Positions 17,554-28,457 of a stretch of 64,000 nt of DNA are shown here, in pieces; position 1 is the stretch's first letter; each line of letters opens with the position of its first letter. Position numbers and translations under genes: made by a program. The notes below the pieces were generated by a model. The model searched no databases, had not been told where the DNA came from, and worked only from the letters and a program-made list of their open reading frames with translations. Origin of the DNA: Streptomyces pactum (GTDB taxonomy: Bacteria > Actinomycetota > Actinomycetes > Streptomycetales > Streptomycetaceae). The stretch is from the NCBI RefSeq assembly GCF_002005225.1, contig NZ_CP019724.1, positions 496,001 through 560,000 of the forward strand, given 5' to 3'.

Positions 17554-18555
17554 CTAGACCGGCGGATCGCCGAGCAGTTCCAGCAGGCAGCGGGCACCGT
17601 CCGCGGCCACCGCGGCACGCGCGGGGCCGTACGCCGAGGGGAACAGCCTGCCGTAGGCGCCGGCGCGGCTCAGGGCGCTCAGCCGCCACGCGAGGCTCAC
17701 CGCACGCCGTAGTTCCGCCGTGCTCCGGCCGCCGCCCGTCCACGGCTCCAGGTAGGCGTCACGCAGTCGCGGCAGTACGTGCGGCCCGTATCGCTCGCGG
17801 GCCCGGCGGGCGGGGACCGGCAGGCTGCAGAAGGGGTGCGAGACCACGGCGTCGCCCCAGTCGAAGAACGTGAACCTGCCCGGCGCGGGGCAAAACAGTT
17901 GGCCCTCGTGGAGGTCCGCGTGGTCGAGGGAGTCCGGGATGCCCACGGCCGCGAGTTCCGCGCACCAGTCCAGGAGGCGGGGGCGCAGTTCCCGGAGTGC
18001 TTCACGTTCCCCCGGCCGCAGCGCGGTGTGGTCGAGCCGGTCGAAGACGCCGGGCAGTGCGGTGGCCGGCGTGCCGGGGACACCCAGCCGCTCGATCTCC
18101 CGGGCGTGCGGAGTCAGGGCGTGCTGCATGGCGGCGTACTGGCGCAGCGGCTCTTCCCAGATCCGGGGATTCGCCGGCTCCCGGCCGAGTACGTCACGCA
18201 GGAGCGGTCCCCCGTCGGACGACAACGACCAGCCTCGGTCGGCGTCCACGGCAAGCGGCTCGAGTACGTGCTCCGGCACCCAGCGGGCCAGCGCCGCGGT
18301 CAACGGGCCCTCGAACGCACTGGCCGGCGGGTTCGCCTTGAACCAGACGGCGCCGCGGCCCTCGACGGCCAGCCGCACCAGGACGGACCAGGGCCGCAGC
18401 CGCACCCGCCACTCCCCCGTCGACCGCAGTCCGAGGGCTTCGAGTTCGCCCGCCACCCAGCCGAGGGCCGTGGTCCGCCAGGCCTCGTCCTCCCAGGGAG
18501 TCACCGCGTCCCGGTACCGGCCCCGGTCCACGACCACTGAAGTCTCGCTCCGCAT
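17554..18555 (-). CDS. Aminoglycoside phosphotransferase-family kinase
   Basis: 333 aa protein-kinase-like fold. The catalytic loop SLDHADLHEGQ is the APH Brenner motif (HxDxxxxN variant with Gln at the last place) and FFDWGDAVVSHPF is the DFG-equivalent metal site. The N-terminal lobe has an arginine-rich strand set and WFKANPP carrying the ATP lysine. It phosphorylates a small hydroxylated substrate that cannot be named from sequence. ATG 18555 is preferred over the adjacent GTG 18558. The MFS gene stop lies 9 bases upstream, so both are probably co-transcribed, which would suit an uptake/phosphorylation or resistance pair. Confidence 0.85.
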   Translation of the reverse strand: MRSETSVVVDRGRYRDAVTPWEDEAWRTTALGWVAGELEALGLRSTGEWRVRLRPWSVLVRLAVEGRGAVWFKANPPASAFEGPLTAALARWVPEHVLEPLAVDADRGWSLSSDGGPLLRDVLGREPANPRIWEEPLRQYAAMQHALTPHAREIERLGVPGTPATALPGVFDRLDHTALRPGEREALRELRPRLLDWCAELAAVGIPDSLDHADLHEGQLFCPAPGRFTFFDWGDAVVSHPFCSLPVPARRARERYGPHVLPRLRDAYLEPWTGGGRSTAELRRAVSLAWRLSALSRAGAYGRLFPSAYGPARAAVAADGARCLLELLGDPPV

Positions 18556-18564
18556 CACGCCATG

Positions 18565-19884
18565 TCAGCATCGCGCTCCACGGGCGGCCACCGCTTTTCG
18601 ATCCGGCAGCGGCGCCGCGACCACGCGCGGCCCGGCACGGCGGACGGTGAGGGCGAGCAGTGCCGCGGCGGCGCAGGCCCCGCCGAGGACGACCCAGACC
18701 GGGTCGTAGGTGGCGAAGACGTCGCGTGCGACGCCGCCGAGGAAGGACGCCAGGGCCGCGCCGACCTGGTGGGCGGCGCTGGTCCAGCCGAAGACGATGG
18801 CGCTGTCGTCGCCGTAGAACCGACGGCACAGGGCGATGACCGGCGGCACCGTGGCGAGGTCGAGCAGGCCGAAGAGGACGACGAAGGCCATCATCGGCGG
18901 TGTGACGGCCGCGCTCATGATCAGGGGCAGCGTGACCAGCAGGAGGCCGCGCAGGGTGAAGACCACGGCGAGCAGCCTGCGGGCGTCGAAGCGGTCGGTG
19001 AGCCACCCGGCGGCGACGGTGCCGAAGACGTTGAAGACGCCGATGAGGGCGAGCAGCGTCGAGGCGGTGGTCACGGGCATGCCGTGGTCGTGGGCGGCGG
19101 GGGCGAAATGGGTCCACATGATGCCGTTGGTGGAGGCTCCGCAGACGGCGAACGCGGCCGCCAGCAGCCAGAAGGGAGTGGTGTGCGCGGCCTCGCGCAG
19201 GACCCGGAGGGCGCGGCGCGCGGCGCCGGGGACGGGGGCGGGCTTGGGGACGAAGACGGGGCTGCCGTAGGGGCGTCGGCCGCTGTCGGCGGGGTGGTCG
19301 CTCAGGGCGAGCCGGACGAGGAGGGCGGTGGCGAGTGCGGCGAGGGCGAGGGTGACCAGGGCGGGGCGCCAGTCGTAGTGGTCGATGGTCCAGGACAGGG
19401 CGGGCAGGAAGACCATCTGGCCGAGAACGCCGGCCGAGGAGAGGATGCCGGTGACCAGGCCGCGCCGTTCGGTGAACCAGCGGTTCGCGACGGTGGTGGC
19501 GAAGGTCATGGACAGGGACCCGGTGCCCAGGCCGACGAGGAGGCCCCAGAAGAGGGTGAACTGCCAGGCGGCGTCCATGACGGTGGTGAGCAGCGCTCCC
19601 CCGGCGACGGCACCGAGGGCGGTGAGGACGATCCGCCGGATGCCGAAGCGGTCCATCAGCGCGGCGGCGAAGGGGGCGGTGAGGCCGTACAGGACCATGT
19701 TCACCGAGGCGGCGAGGCCGATGGAGCCGCGGGACCAGTGGAAGTCGCGTTGCAGCGGGCCCTGGAGGATGCCGGGCATGGTGGAGAAGGCGCCGGCGAC
19801 GACGATCGTGGTCGCGGTGACGGCGGCGACCCACCAGGCGCGGTGTCCGAGGCGGGTGCGGGAGTGTCCGGTCGTGTGGGGCAT
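18565..19884 (-). CDS. MFS transporter
   Basis: 439 aa integral membrane protein with about 12 hydrophobic segments in two halves. The MFS loop 2-3 signature is present as AAALMDRFGIRRIVL and its second-half echo as AGWLTDRFDARRLL. The pattern (MPGILQGPLQRDFHWSRGSIG near the start) resembles monocarboxylate/oxalate-type MFS permeases (OFA family). It is divergent from the GlxA-type regulator at 19956, the arrangement typical for a regulated transporter. ATG 19884 is used; GTG 19893 is the alternative. Confidence 0.9.
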   Translation of the reverse strand: MPHTTGHSRTRLGHRAWWVAAVTATTIVVAGAFSTMPGILQGPLQRDFHWSRGSIGLAASVNMVLYGLTAPFAAALMDRFGIRRIVLTALGAVAGGALLTTVMDAAWQFTLFWGLLVGLGTGSLSMTFATTVANRWFTERRGLVTGILSSAGVLGQMVFLPALSWTIDHYDWRPALVTLALAALATALLVRLALSDHPADSGRRPYGSPVFVPKPAPVPGAARRALRVLREAAHTTPFWLLAAAFAVCGASTNGIMWTHFAPAAHDHGMPVTTASTLLALIGVFNVFGTVAAGWLTDRFDARRLLAVVFTLRGLLLVTLPLIMSAAVTPPMMAFVVLFGLLDLATVPPVIALCRRFYGDDSAIVFGWTSAAHQVGAALASFLGGVARDVFATYDPVWVVLGGACAAAALLALTVRRAGPRVVAAPLPDRKAVAARGARC

Positions 19885-19955
19885 GGCCCCCACCCTCCGC
19901 CGGGCGCCGCACCCAAACCACTGACCGGATGGACATCGAGTGAAAGAATCTGGCC

Positions 19956-20960
19956 ATGAGAAAGACGACGGGTGAGGCGTGGGAGGCGGGGCGGCCGGTG
20001 CACCGCGTGGTGGTGTTCGTACGGCCGGGGCTGCTGCCGATGGAACTCGGGATCGTGCACCGCTTGTTCGGCACGGCCGAGGACGACGACGGGCGGCCGT
20101 TGTACTCGGTGCTGACGTGCGCGTCCGCGCCGGGCGAGGTCTCCACCGACACCGACTTCAGTGTCAACGTCCCGCACGGACCGGAGGCCTTGGAGAGCGC
20201 CGACACGGTGGTGGTGCCCGCGGCCGTGGAGGACTACGGGCCGCAGGAACGGGGGCGGCTCGCCGGCCCGGTGCGCGCGGCGCTGGGCCGGGTTCCCGCG
20301 ACCGCCCGGCTGGCGTCCATCTGCACCGGCTCGTTCGTGCTGGCCGCGGCCGGTGTGCTGGAGGGGCGCCGGGCCACGACGCACTGGAAGTCCTGCGCCG
20401 AACTCGCCTCGCTGTACCCGGAGGTCGACGTCGATCCGGACGTGCTCTACACCGACGACCGGGGCGTGCTCACCTCGGCCGGTGTCGCCGCCGGCATCGA
20501 CCTGTGCCTGCACATGATCCGCGACGACCACGGCGCGGAGGTGGCGAACACCGTGGCGCGCCGCACGGTGGTGCCGCCGCATCGCGAGGGCGGCCAGGCG
20601 CAGTACATCGACCGGCCGATCCGGCAGGTGGACGACTCCTCGACGGCCGCCGCCCGTACCTACGCGCTCCAGCGGATCGGTGAGCCGCTCACCCTGGAGG
20701 AGCTCGCGCGGCAGGCGGCGATGAGCGTGCGGACCCTCAACCGGCGGTTCCGGCAGGAGACCGGGGTGACACCCATGCAGTGGCTCGGCCGGCAGCGCCT
20801 CGACTACGCCCGGCGGCTGCTGGAGCGCAGCGACGAGCCGGTCGACCGCATCGCCGCCCGCTCCGGTTTCGGCACCGGGACCGCGATGCGCCAGCACTTC
20901 CGCGAGGTCCTCGGTGTGTCGCCGCGCGCGTATCGCAACACCTTCCGCGGCACGGCGTAG
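19956..20960 (+). CDS. GlxA-family AraC transcriptional regulator
   Basis: 334 aa. An N-terminal DJ-1/PfpI amidotransferase-like domain (about 17-200, nucleophile-elbow region ASICTGSFVLAAAG) is fused to two AraC helix-turn-helix motifs (about 235-330; LTLEELARQAAMSVRTLNRR and the signature DRIAARSGFGTGTAMRQHF). The PfpI-like part senses an unknown effector. ATG 19956 lies 71 bases from the divergent MFS start, so it probably controls that transporter. A paralogue lies at 53410-54348. Confidence 0.92.
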   Translation: MRKTTGEAWEAGRPVHRVVVFVRPGLLPMELGIVHRLFGTAEDDDGRPLYSVLTCASAPGEVSTDTDFSVNVPHGPEALESADTVVVPAAVEDYGPQERGRLAGPVRAALGRVPATARLASICTGSFVLAAAGVLEGRRATTHWKSCAELASLYPEVDVDPDVLYTDDRGVLTSAGVAAGIDLCLHMIRDDHGAEVANTVARRTVVPPHREGGQAQYIDRPIRQVDDSSTAAARTYALQRIGEPLTLEELARQAAMSVRTLNRRFRQETGVTPMQWLGRQRLDYARRLLERSDEPVDRIAARSGFGTGTAMRQHFREVLGVSPRAYRNTFRGTA

Positions 20961-20966
20961 TACGGG

Positions 20967-21003
20967 GGCGTCCGGGCCGGGCGCGTGGGCCGGCCCGGAC
21001 GCC
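20967..21003. terminator. Bidirectional terminator hairpin
   Basis: Perfect 14-bp arms GGCGTCCGGGCCGG and CCGGCCCGGACGCC with a 9-nt loop, 6 bases after the regulator stop and 6 bases from the katG stop on the other strand. Confidence 0.88.
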
Positions 21004-21009
21004 GGTGGG

Positions 21010-23265
<2,256 letters not shown>

Positions 23266-23712
23266 TCAAGGTGCTGGGGAACTGCCGGTGGTGGAGCAGT
23301 CGGGGCACAGGCCCCGGTAGATGACCTCGGCCTCGTCTATCGAGAAGCCGTGGTCGTCGGAGGCGGTCAGACAGGGCGCCTCGCCGACGGCGCAGTCGAC
23401 GTCGGCGAGCGCACCGCAGGACCGGCACAGGACGTGGTGGTGGTTGTCCCCCACCCGTCCCTCGAACCGCGCCGGACCGCCGGGCGGCTGGATGCGGCGC
23501 ACGAGCCCGGCCGCGGTGAGCGCGTGCAGGGCCTCGTACACGGCCTGGAGGGAGACGTGGCCCACGCGCCGGCGCACTCCGGCGGCGATCGCCTCGACGC
23601 CGAGGTGATCGCCCCGCCGGACGGTCTCGAGCAGCGCGACACGGGCCGCGGTCACGCGCAGACCGGCTCCGCGCAGTTCCGGAGCGACGGCCGGATCCCG
23701 GGATGCGGTCAT
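23266..23712 (-). CDS. furA: Fur-family repressor of catalase-peroxidase
   Basis: 148 aa. The winged-helix domain (about 12-85, GLRVTAARVALLETV, VSLQAVYEALHALTAAGLV) is followed by a dimerisation/metal domain with the histidine cluster DNHHHVLC and two CxxC pairs (CRSCG and CPDC) for structural zinc. It is a redox/metal-responsive regulator, expected to bind its own promoter and co-repress katG. Its position directly upstream of katG and the cysteines mark it as the FurA/FurS (CatR-like) branch, not the iron-uptake Fur. Confidence 0.94.
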   Translation of the reverse strand: MTASRDPAVAPELRGAGLRVTAARVALLETVRRGDHLGVEAIAAGVRRRVGHVSLQAVYEALHALTAAGLVRRIQPPGGPARFEGRVGDNHHHVLCRSCGALADVDCAVGEAPCLTASDDHGFSIDEAEVIYRGLCPDCSTTGSSPAP

Positions 23713-23762
23713 GGCGGCGAACCTACTCCCGTAAACACGAACGACTCAAGGAAACGAACCGA
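23713..23762 (-). promoter_or_regulatory. Candidate furA-katG promoter/operator
   Basis: AT-rich patch directly upstream of the furA start; on the minus strand it reads GTTCGTTTCC then TTGAGTCGTTCGTGTTTACG. The composition contrast with the surrounding DNA and the position fit the autoregulatory FurA site. The exact box is not defined here. Confidence 0.45.
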
Positions 23763-23904
23763 TCCATTCTGATGACCGCCGGGTGCCGCGCCCGGCCTGC
23801 CCCGGGGACGGCGAAACGATCGTGGTAGACACCCTTGGCGGGGGGCACTGGCAAGGAATGCCACATCCCGGCACAGCGCGACAACAGGAGTGAGTGAGCA
23901 GCCC

Positions 23905-25005
23905 GTGCTATTGAAGACGTTCCGTTGGGCCTTCGCCGTCACTGCCCTGGGCCTGGCCGCGGGAGTGCTGTACGACGGGTGGACCGCCTTCGGCCTGGTT
24001 GCCATCCTCGCCGTGCTGGAGATCTCCCTGTCCTTCGACAACGCGGTGATCAACGCCGGGATCCTGAAGAAGATGAGCGCCTTCTGGCAGAAGATCTTCC
24101 TCACCGTCGGCATCCTGATCGCCGTCTTCGGCATGCGCCTGGTCTTCCCGGTCGTCATCGTCGCGGTCAGCGCCCGGTTGAGCCCCTGGTCCGCGGTGCA
24201 CCTGGCGCTCACGGACAAGGAGCGTTACCAGGAGCTGGTGACGGACGCCCATCCGTCGATCGCCGCCTTCGGTGGCATGTTCCTCCTGATGATCTTTCTC
24301 GACTTCGTCTTCGAGGACCGGGAGATCAAGTGGCTCGGCCGGCTGGAGCGCCCGCTGGCCAAGCTCGGCAGGGTCGACATGCTGTCGGTCTGCGTCGCCC
24401 TGATCGCGCTGCTGGCCTCCGCGCTCACCTTCGGCGCCCACGCCCACCAGCACGGCGGCACCCATGTCGACAAGACGGAGACGGTCCTCCTCGCCGGTGT
24501 CGCCGGTCTGATCACGTACATGGTCGTCGGCGGTCTCTCCGGCTTCTTCGAGGGCAAGCTCGAACGGGAGGAGGAGCGCGAGCACGCGGCCGAGGAAGAG
24601 GCCGAACGCGCGGGCGGGTCCCGCTCGGCCGTCGCCCTCACCGGCAAGGCCGCGTTCTTCATGTTCCTCTACCTCGAGGTGCTGGACGCGTCGTTCTCCT
24701 TCGACGGCGTCATCGGCGCCTTCGCCATCACCAACGACATCGTCCTGATGGCGATCGGCCTGGGCATCGGCGCCATGTACGTCCGGTCGCTGACCGTCTA
24801 CCTGGTCCGCCAGGGCACCCTCGACGACTACGTCTACCTGGAGCACGGCGCGCACTACGCCATCGGCGCCCTCGCCACCGTCCTCCTGGTGACCATCCGG
24901 TACGAGATCAACGAGATCATCACCGGCCTCATCGGCGTGGTCCTGATCGGCGCCTCCTTCTGGTCCTCGGTGCGGCGCAACCGTGCGCCGGCGGCGGATT
25001 CCTGA
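23905..25005 (+). CDS. DUF475 / TerC-related integral membrane protein
   Basis: 366 aa with about 9 membrane helices. Both TerC-like repeats are visible: VLEISLSFDNAVINAGIL early and LEVLDASFSFDGVIGAFAIT later, each with the acidic residue inside the helix that is conserved in TerC proteins and proposed to bind metal. A charged cytoplasmic loop (KLEREEEREHAAEEEAER) sits between the halves. Family members are linked to tellurite resistance and metal (manganese/calcium) efflux. GTG 23905 (MLLKTFRW) is chosen as the conserved start; GTG 23890 lies too close to its GGAG. A TerD domain is encoded 6 kb away (30204-32123). Confidence 0.88.
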   Translation: MLLKTFRWAFAVTALGLAAGVLYDGWTAFGLVAILAVLEISLSFDNAVINAGILKKMSAFWQKIFLTVGILIAVFGMRLVFPVVIVAVSARLSPWSAVHLALTDKERYQELVTDAHPSIAAFGGMFLLMIFLDFVFEDREIKWLGRLERPLAKLGRVDMLSVCVALIALLASALTFGAHAHQHGGTHVDKTETVLLAGVAGLITYMVVGGLSGFFEGKLEREEEREHAAEEEAERAGGSRSAVALTGKAAFFMFLYLEVLDASFSFDGVIGAFAITNDIVLMAIGLGIGAMYVRSLTVYLVRQGTLDDYVYLEHGAHYAIGALATVLLVTIRYEINEIITGLIGVVLIGASFWSSVRRNRAPAADS

Positions 25006-25065
25006 CTCCGCGTCCGGCCGGATCACCGCGTTGCCGGACCGCGCGAGTCCTGGGGCCGAACGGGT

Positions 25066-25121
25066 GCGCTACATTTTGCAGCGCCTTGACCACGATCACT
25101 CACGATCTCTCACGCTACGGA
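25066..25121 (+). promoter_or_regulatory. Inverted and 10-bp phased repeats upstream of DUF350 gene
   Basis: GCGCT-N9-AGCGC (25066-25084) is followed by helically phased direct repeats ACGATCACTC / ACGATCTCTC / ACGCTACGGA (about 25092-25121), ending at the ribosome site. It could be a regulator site or a terminator for the upstream gene; not assigned. Confidence 0.35.
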
Positions 25122-25133
25122 GCCGGCAACCCC

Positions 25134-25556
25134 ATGAGCGACATCGTCAACGGACTCGGCCGAGCCACCGCCTACGGCGGCCTGGGGCTGGTCCTCCTGG
25201 TCCTCGGCATCGTCCTGGTCGACGTGCTGACGCCCGGAAAGCTCGGCCGGCAGATCTGGGAGCAGCGCAACCGCAACGCGGCCATGGTGCTCAGCTCCGC
25301 GCTGCTCGGTATCGGCGGCATCGTGTTCACCTCCATCTGGACGACGTACGAGGACTTCGGCAAGGGCCTGGTGTCCACCGCGGCGTTCGGCCTTCTCGGG
25401 CTCGTGATGATGGCCGTGGCCTTCCTGGTGGTCGACCTGATCACCCCGGGGCGGCTGGGCGCGACGCTGGTCGAGCCGGAGCCCCACCCCGCGGTGTGGG
25501 TGACGGCCTCCTGCAACCTGGCCGTCTCCGCGGTCATCTCGGCCTCCATCGCCTGA
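25134..25556 (+). CDS. DUF350 membrane protein
   Basis: 140 aa with four membrane helices arranged as two repeats of about 65 residues (LLVLGIVLVDVLTPGKLG and its echo VAFLVVDLITPGRLG), the hallmark of the DUF350/YjfL family. Function unknown; family members often accompany phage-shock or potassium/pH-stress genes. ATG 25134 follows ACGGAG. It lies 128 bases downstream of the TerC-like gene on the same strand. Confidence 0.88.
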   Translation: MSDIVNGLGRATAYGGLGLVLLVLGIVLVDVLTPGKLGRQIWEQRNRNAAMVLSSALLGIGGIVFTSIWTTYEDFGKGLVSTAAFGLLGLVMMAVAFLVVDLITPGRLGATLVEPEPHPAVWVTASCNLAVSAVISASIA

Positions 25557-25591
25557 CGCCCCTCCTTTTCCCGCCCGCGCCCGCCGTGACT

Positions 25592-26752
25592 TCAGGAGAC
25601 GGTCGCGGGCGGCGGGGTCCAGCGGCGGCGGCGGGTGGCGGCGCCGGAGACGCCGTAGTCCTTCTTCAGTTGTTCGGGGATGGCGTAGTGCATGACGCGT
25701 CCACGGGTGAGGGAGGACAGTTCGAGGATCGTGGTGAGGTGGCCCAGCCGGTCCAGCGCCCACGCGCCCAGGGACGAGCGGTCCTCGATCGTCTCGAGTA
25801 CGCCGAGGAGGCGGGGGGCGGCCTTCACGGCGGTGTCCCAGTTGCTGCGGGGAACGGCTAGCCAGTCGGCGCAGGTGTCGCCGACGAGGTAGCGGATCAG
25901 GGCCGGGACGACCGGGTCGAGGAGGGTGCCGGGGACCACTTCCTCGTACAGGTCGATCAACTGCCTCGTCAGGTGGGCGCCTTCCTCGGAGGGGCCCATG
26001 TGGCGCAGCATGTACAGGTCGAGGAACCGCCGCCCTTCGTCGAGGCTGGTGGGGACGGCCGACTGGTCGACGCCGAGCACGGCGCCGACCACGCGCCAGG
26101 CGTAGAAGTAGGCGTCCGCTCCTTCCGCGGACATGTGGATGCCGAGCCGGTGCAGGCTGTCCAGGACGAGCAGGGAGAAGAACATCTGCCCGCCGATCAT
26201 GTCCTCCTGGCAGATCGGCACGCCGAGGGTGCCGGTGTCCCAGCGGTTCTCCCGCTTGAGGTGGTGGCGGATGGCGGCGTGCAGCAGGCGTACCTTCTGG
26301 GCGGCCGGGATGAAGCGCCCGCCGGCCTCGAAGGCGTCCGGCTGCATGAGGTAGACGGTGAACTGGCCGGTCTCCGCCATCCGTTTGGAGGGGTAGCTCA
26401 GCCCGTGGGTGGCCGACAGCAGCCTGGCGACGTGCGGGACGACGTAGCAGGCGGGCATCGACGCGAACGACAACGCGGTGGAGATGTGCACGTTGTTGTC
26501 GATGAAGAACAGGCGTGCCTTCTCCATCTCGGCCCAGTCCACCCAGGCCGGCGGGGTGCCGGTCGCCCGCAGGTACTCCCGGGCCACCCCGGGAAGGCCG
26601 TCCGGCAGTTCCTGGCCGCTGGTGGAGACGTAGCGCATCAGGGAGTTGAACTTGCCGACCTCGCCGCGCTCGAAGAGGGTGGCGACGACGGCGTCGGCCA
26701 GTTCGTCGCCGCCGTGGCGCAGGGCGTCCATCGACGTCTCGGTGTAGGTCAT
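25592..26752 (-). CDS. MpaB/Lcp-family (DUF2236) oxygenase-like protein
   Basis: 386 aa, mostly helical. Family members include latex-clearing protein Lcp, a haem-b dioxygenase that cuts polyisoprene, and fungal MpaB, which cuts a prenyl side chain. The segment KVRLLHAAIRHHL resembles the Arg/His haem-ligand region of this family as I recall it, and NVHISTALSFASMPACYV and GLSYPSKRMAETGQF are further conserved-looking blocks. Unlike secreted Lcp there is no signal peptide, so it acts in the cytoplasm. It lies 13 bases after a polyprenyl synthase, so its substrate may be an isoprenoid made by its own operon. ATG 26752. Confidence 0.82.
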   Translation of the reverse strand: MTYTETSMDALRHGGDELADAVVATLFERGEVGKFNSLMRYVSTSGQELPDGLPGVAREYLRATGTPPAWVDWAEMEKARLFFIDNNVHISTALSFASMPACYVVPHVARLLSATHGLSYPSKRMAETGQFTVYLMQPDAFEAGGRFIPAAQKVRLLHAAIRHHLKRENRWDTGTLGVPICQEDMIGGQMFFSLLVLDSLHRLGIHMSAEGADAYFYAWRVVGAVLGVDQSAVPTSLDEGRRFLDLYMLRHMGPSEEGAHLTRQLIDLYEEVVPGTLLDPVVPALIRYLVGDTCADWLAVPRSNWDTAVKAAPRLLGVLETIEDRSSLGAWALDRLGHLTTILELSSLTRGRVMHYAIPEQLKKDYGVSGAATRRRRWTPPPATVS

Positions 26753-26765
26753 CGCGGTCTCCTCG

Positions 26766-27842
26766 TCAGTGGATGCGGTCGGTGGCCTGCTGGGCGAGCT
26801 CGCGCAGTGCCCGGCGCGCCCGCGGTGGCGTCCCGGCGGCGTCCAGGGCGCGGGTGGCCCGCTCCACGCGGTCGAGGATCATCCGCTCGACCCGTTGCGG
26901 TGCCTTCAGCTCCAGCATGAGGTCGCGCACCTCGCGCAGATGGGTTCCGTCCAGGTCGCTCCGGCCCAGCACCCCGCGCAACCGCTCCCGCTGGGCCGCG
27001 TCGGCGGCCTGCCAGGTCTCGGCCAGCAGTGCGGTGGGCCGGTGGGTGCGCAGGTCGTCCAGGCCCGCCTTGCCGGTGCGCTCCGGGTCGCCGAACAGGC
27101 CGAGCAGGTCGTCGCGCAGTTGGAAGGCCTCGCCGAGCGGCAGGCCGTAGGCGGAGTAGGTGTCCCGCAGTGCGGCCGGGGCGCCGGCCAGCAGACCGCC
27201 GATGAGCAGGGGGTGCTCGACGGTGTACTTGGCGGTCTTGTACCGCACCACCTTCAGGGAGGTCGCGGTGTCCGGTCGTCCGCCGGTGTGGAGGATCTCC
27301 AGGCACTCGCCGGCGATGAGTTCGCGGGCGAGCGCCGCCCACAGGCCCCGGGCGCGGGTGAGGTAGGCGGCGGGGAGACCGCTGGTGGTGAACAAGTGTC
27401 CGGCGAGGGCCATCAGGTGATCACCCACCAGCATGGCCAGGGACCGGGCGGCCGCGCGGACCCGGCGGCGGCCGTCCCGGTCGGGCACCGGGGCCGCCGC
27501 CAGTACGGCTTCCAGGGCGACGTGGGCGGTGGGCAGGCCGTGGCGCAGGCCGCTGTCGTCGATGAGGTCGTCGTGGACGATCGCCGCGGCGTGCACCAGT
27601 TCCATGGCGGTCGCCGCCCGCACCAGGGCGTCGCTGTCCGGCTGTCCGGCCGCCCGCCAGCCCCAGTAGCAGAAGGCCGCTCGCAGCCGTTTGCCGTGCC
27701 CGGCCGCGCTCCGCAACCGGTCGGCCACGGGTTCGAGAGCGTCGTCGAGGGCCACGAGGTGGCCGGCCTCCTCGTCCAGGAAGCTCCGCAGGACGCCGTC
27801 GACGCGGGTCTTGAAGGCGGCCGGGTCCCAGCGGTCAGACAT
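26766..27842 (-). CDS. Polyprenyl (geranylgeranyl-type) diphosphate synthase 1
   Basis: 358 aa all-helical trans-prenyltransferase that builds linear isoprenyl diphosphates. First aspartate-rich motif VHDDLIDDSGLRHG (Asp91-Asp96) and second FQLRDDLLGLFGD; KRLRAAFCYW carries the substrate-binding arginine and KTAKYTVEHP the conserved Lys-Thr. The residues just before the first motif are small (ELVHAAAIVH), which fits a medium or long product, but chain length is not certain. ATG 27842 overlaps the stop of the small gene upstream by 8 bases; the MpaB-like gene follows. Three-gene translationally linked set. Confidence 0.93.
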   Translation of the reverse strand: MSDRWDPAAFKTRVDGVLRSFLDEEAGHLVALDDALEPVADRLRSAAGHGKRLRAAFCYWGWRAAGQPDSDALVRAATAMELVHAAAIVHDDLIDDSGLRHGLPTAHVALEAVLAAAPVPDRDGRRRVRAAARSLAMLVGDHLMALAGHLFTTSGLPAAYLTRARGLWAALARELIAGECLEILHTGGRPDTATSLKVVRYKTAKYTVEHPLLIGGLLAGAPAALRDTYSAYGLPLGEAFQLRDDLLGLFGDPERTGKAGLDDLRTHRPTALLAETWQAADAAQRERLRGVLGRSDLDGTHLREVRDLMLELKAPQRVERMILDRVERATRALDAAGTPPRARRALRELAQQATDRIH

Positions 27843-28125
27843 CGCCGCCGTCGGCAGCCCGCCGCTCCCGCACGTGCCGGGCGAGTACCTCAAGGTGGGC
27901 GGGGGGCACGTTCGTGCACCGGTCCACGGCCAGCCTGCCCCGGGCCCGGAGATCCTGTTCCGCCTCCCTTACCAGGTCGGCGGTGTCCGAGCGGCCGAGG
28001 AGCCCGCGCAGCCCGTCCACCGCCGAGCCGATCGTGCTCACCGCCAGGTCGGCGAGTCCGGCGACCAGCAGCAGGGTCTGATCGTCCGGGCCCGGGCCCG
28101 GGCCCCGTCGCGTCGAGTGCGTCAT
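27835..28125 (-). CDS. Small companion protein of polyprenyl synthase, 96 aa
   Basis: Begins MTHSTRRGPGPGPDDQTLLLV and has a hydrophobic/amphipathic helix (LLLVAGLADLAVSTIGSAV) followed by charged helices ending HVRERRAADGGDV. No named family is recognised. Its 3' end overlaps the start of the prenyl synthase by 8 bases, so the two are translationally coupled, implying a partner or membrane-tethering role. ATG 28125. Confidence 0.72.
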   Translation of the reverse strand: MTHSTRRGPGPGPDDQTLLLVAGLADLAVSTIGSAVDGLRGLLGRSDTADLVREAEQDLRARGRLAVDRCTNVPPAHLEVLARHVRERRAADGGDV

Positions 28126-28265
28126 GCCTGTCCCCCAGGGGGTCGCGTCGTCACGAATGCGCCTGGTCAACGACGCATCCGGTCAGAGCATGACCGGGCA
28201 CACGGGGCGGAAGATCCCGAATCCCCCTTTGAGCGACACGGGGAACAGGTGTCAGAGGGTCCGGT

Positions 28266-28457
28266 TCAGTCGCCCGTGTCGCCCTGCCCGCCCGCGCGTC
28301 GGCCGGAGCCCTTGGAGCTGCGCAGCAGTTCGCCCGCCGCCAGTGTCACGGCGGCCACCGCACGCGCCCAGCGCGGACCGCCCCGCGCCGCCCAGGCGAC
28401 GCAGACACACCCTCCGACTACGAGCACGAGGACACCGGACAGGGCCGGCACGGCCAC
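28266..28457 (-). CDS. Very small single-pass membrane protein, 63 aa
   Basis: One hydrophobic segment (about 3-24, SGVLVLVVGGCVCVAWAA) and a basic amphipathic tail (RSSKGSGRRAGGQG). The GTG start at 28457 follows a very strong GAGGGGGAGGAAC ribosome site, the main reason for calling it. It lies on the same strand between the two prenyl synthase genes; function unknown. Confidence 0.55.
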   Translation of the reverse strand: MAVPALSGVLVLVVGGCVCVAWAARGGPRWARAVAAVTLAAGELLRSSKGSGRRAGGQGDTGD

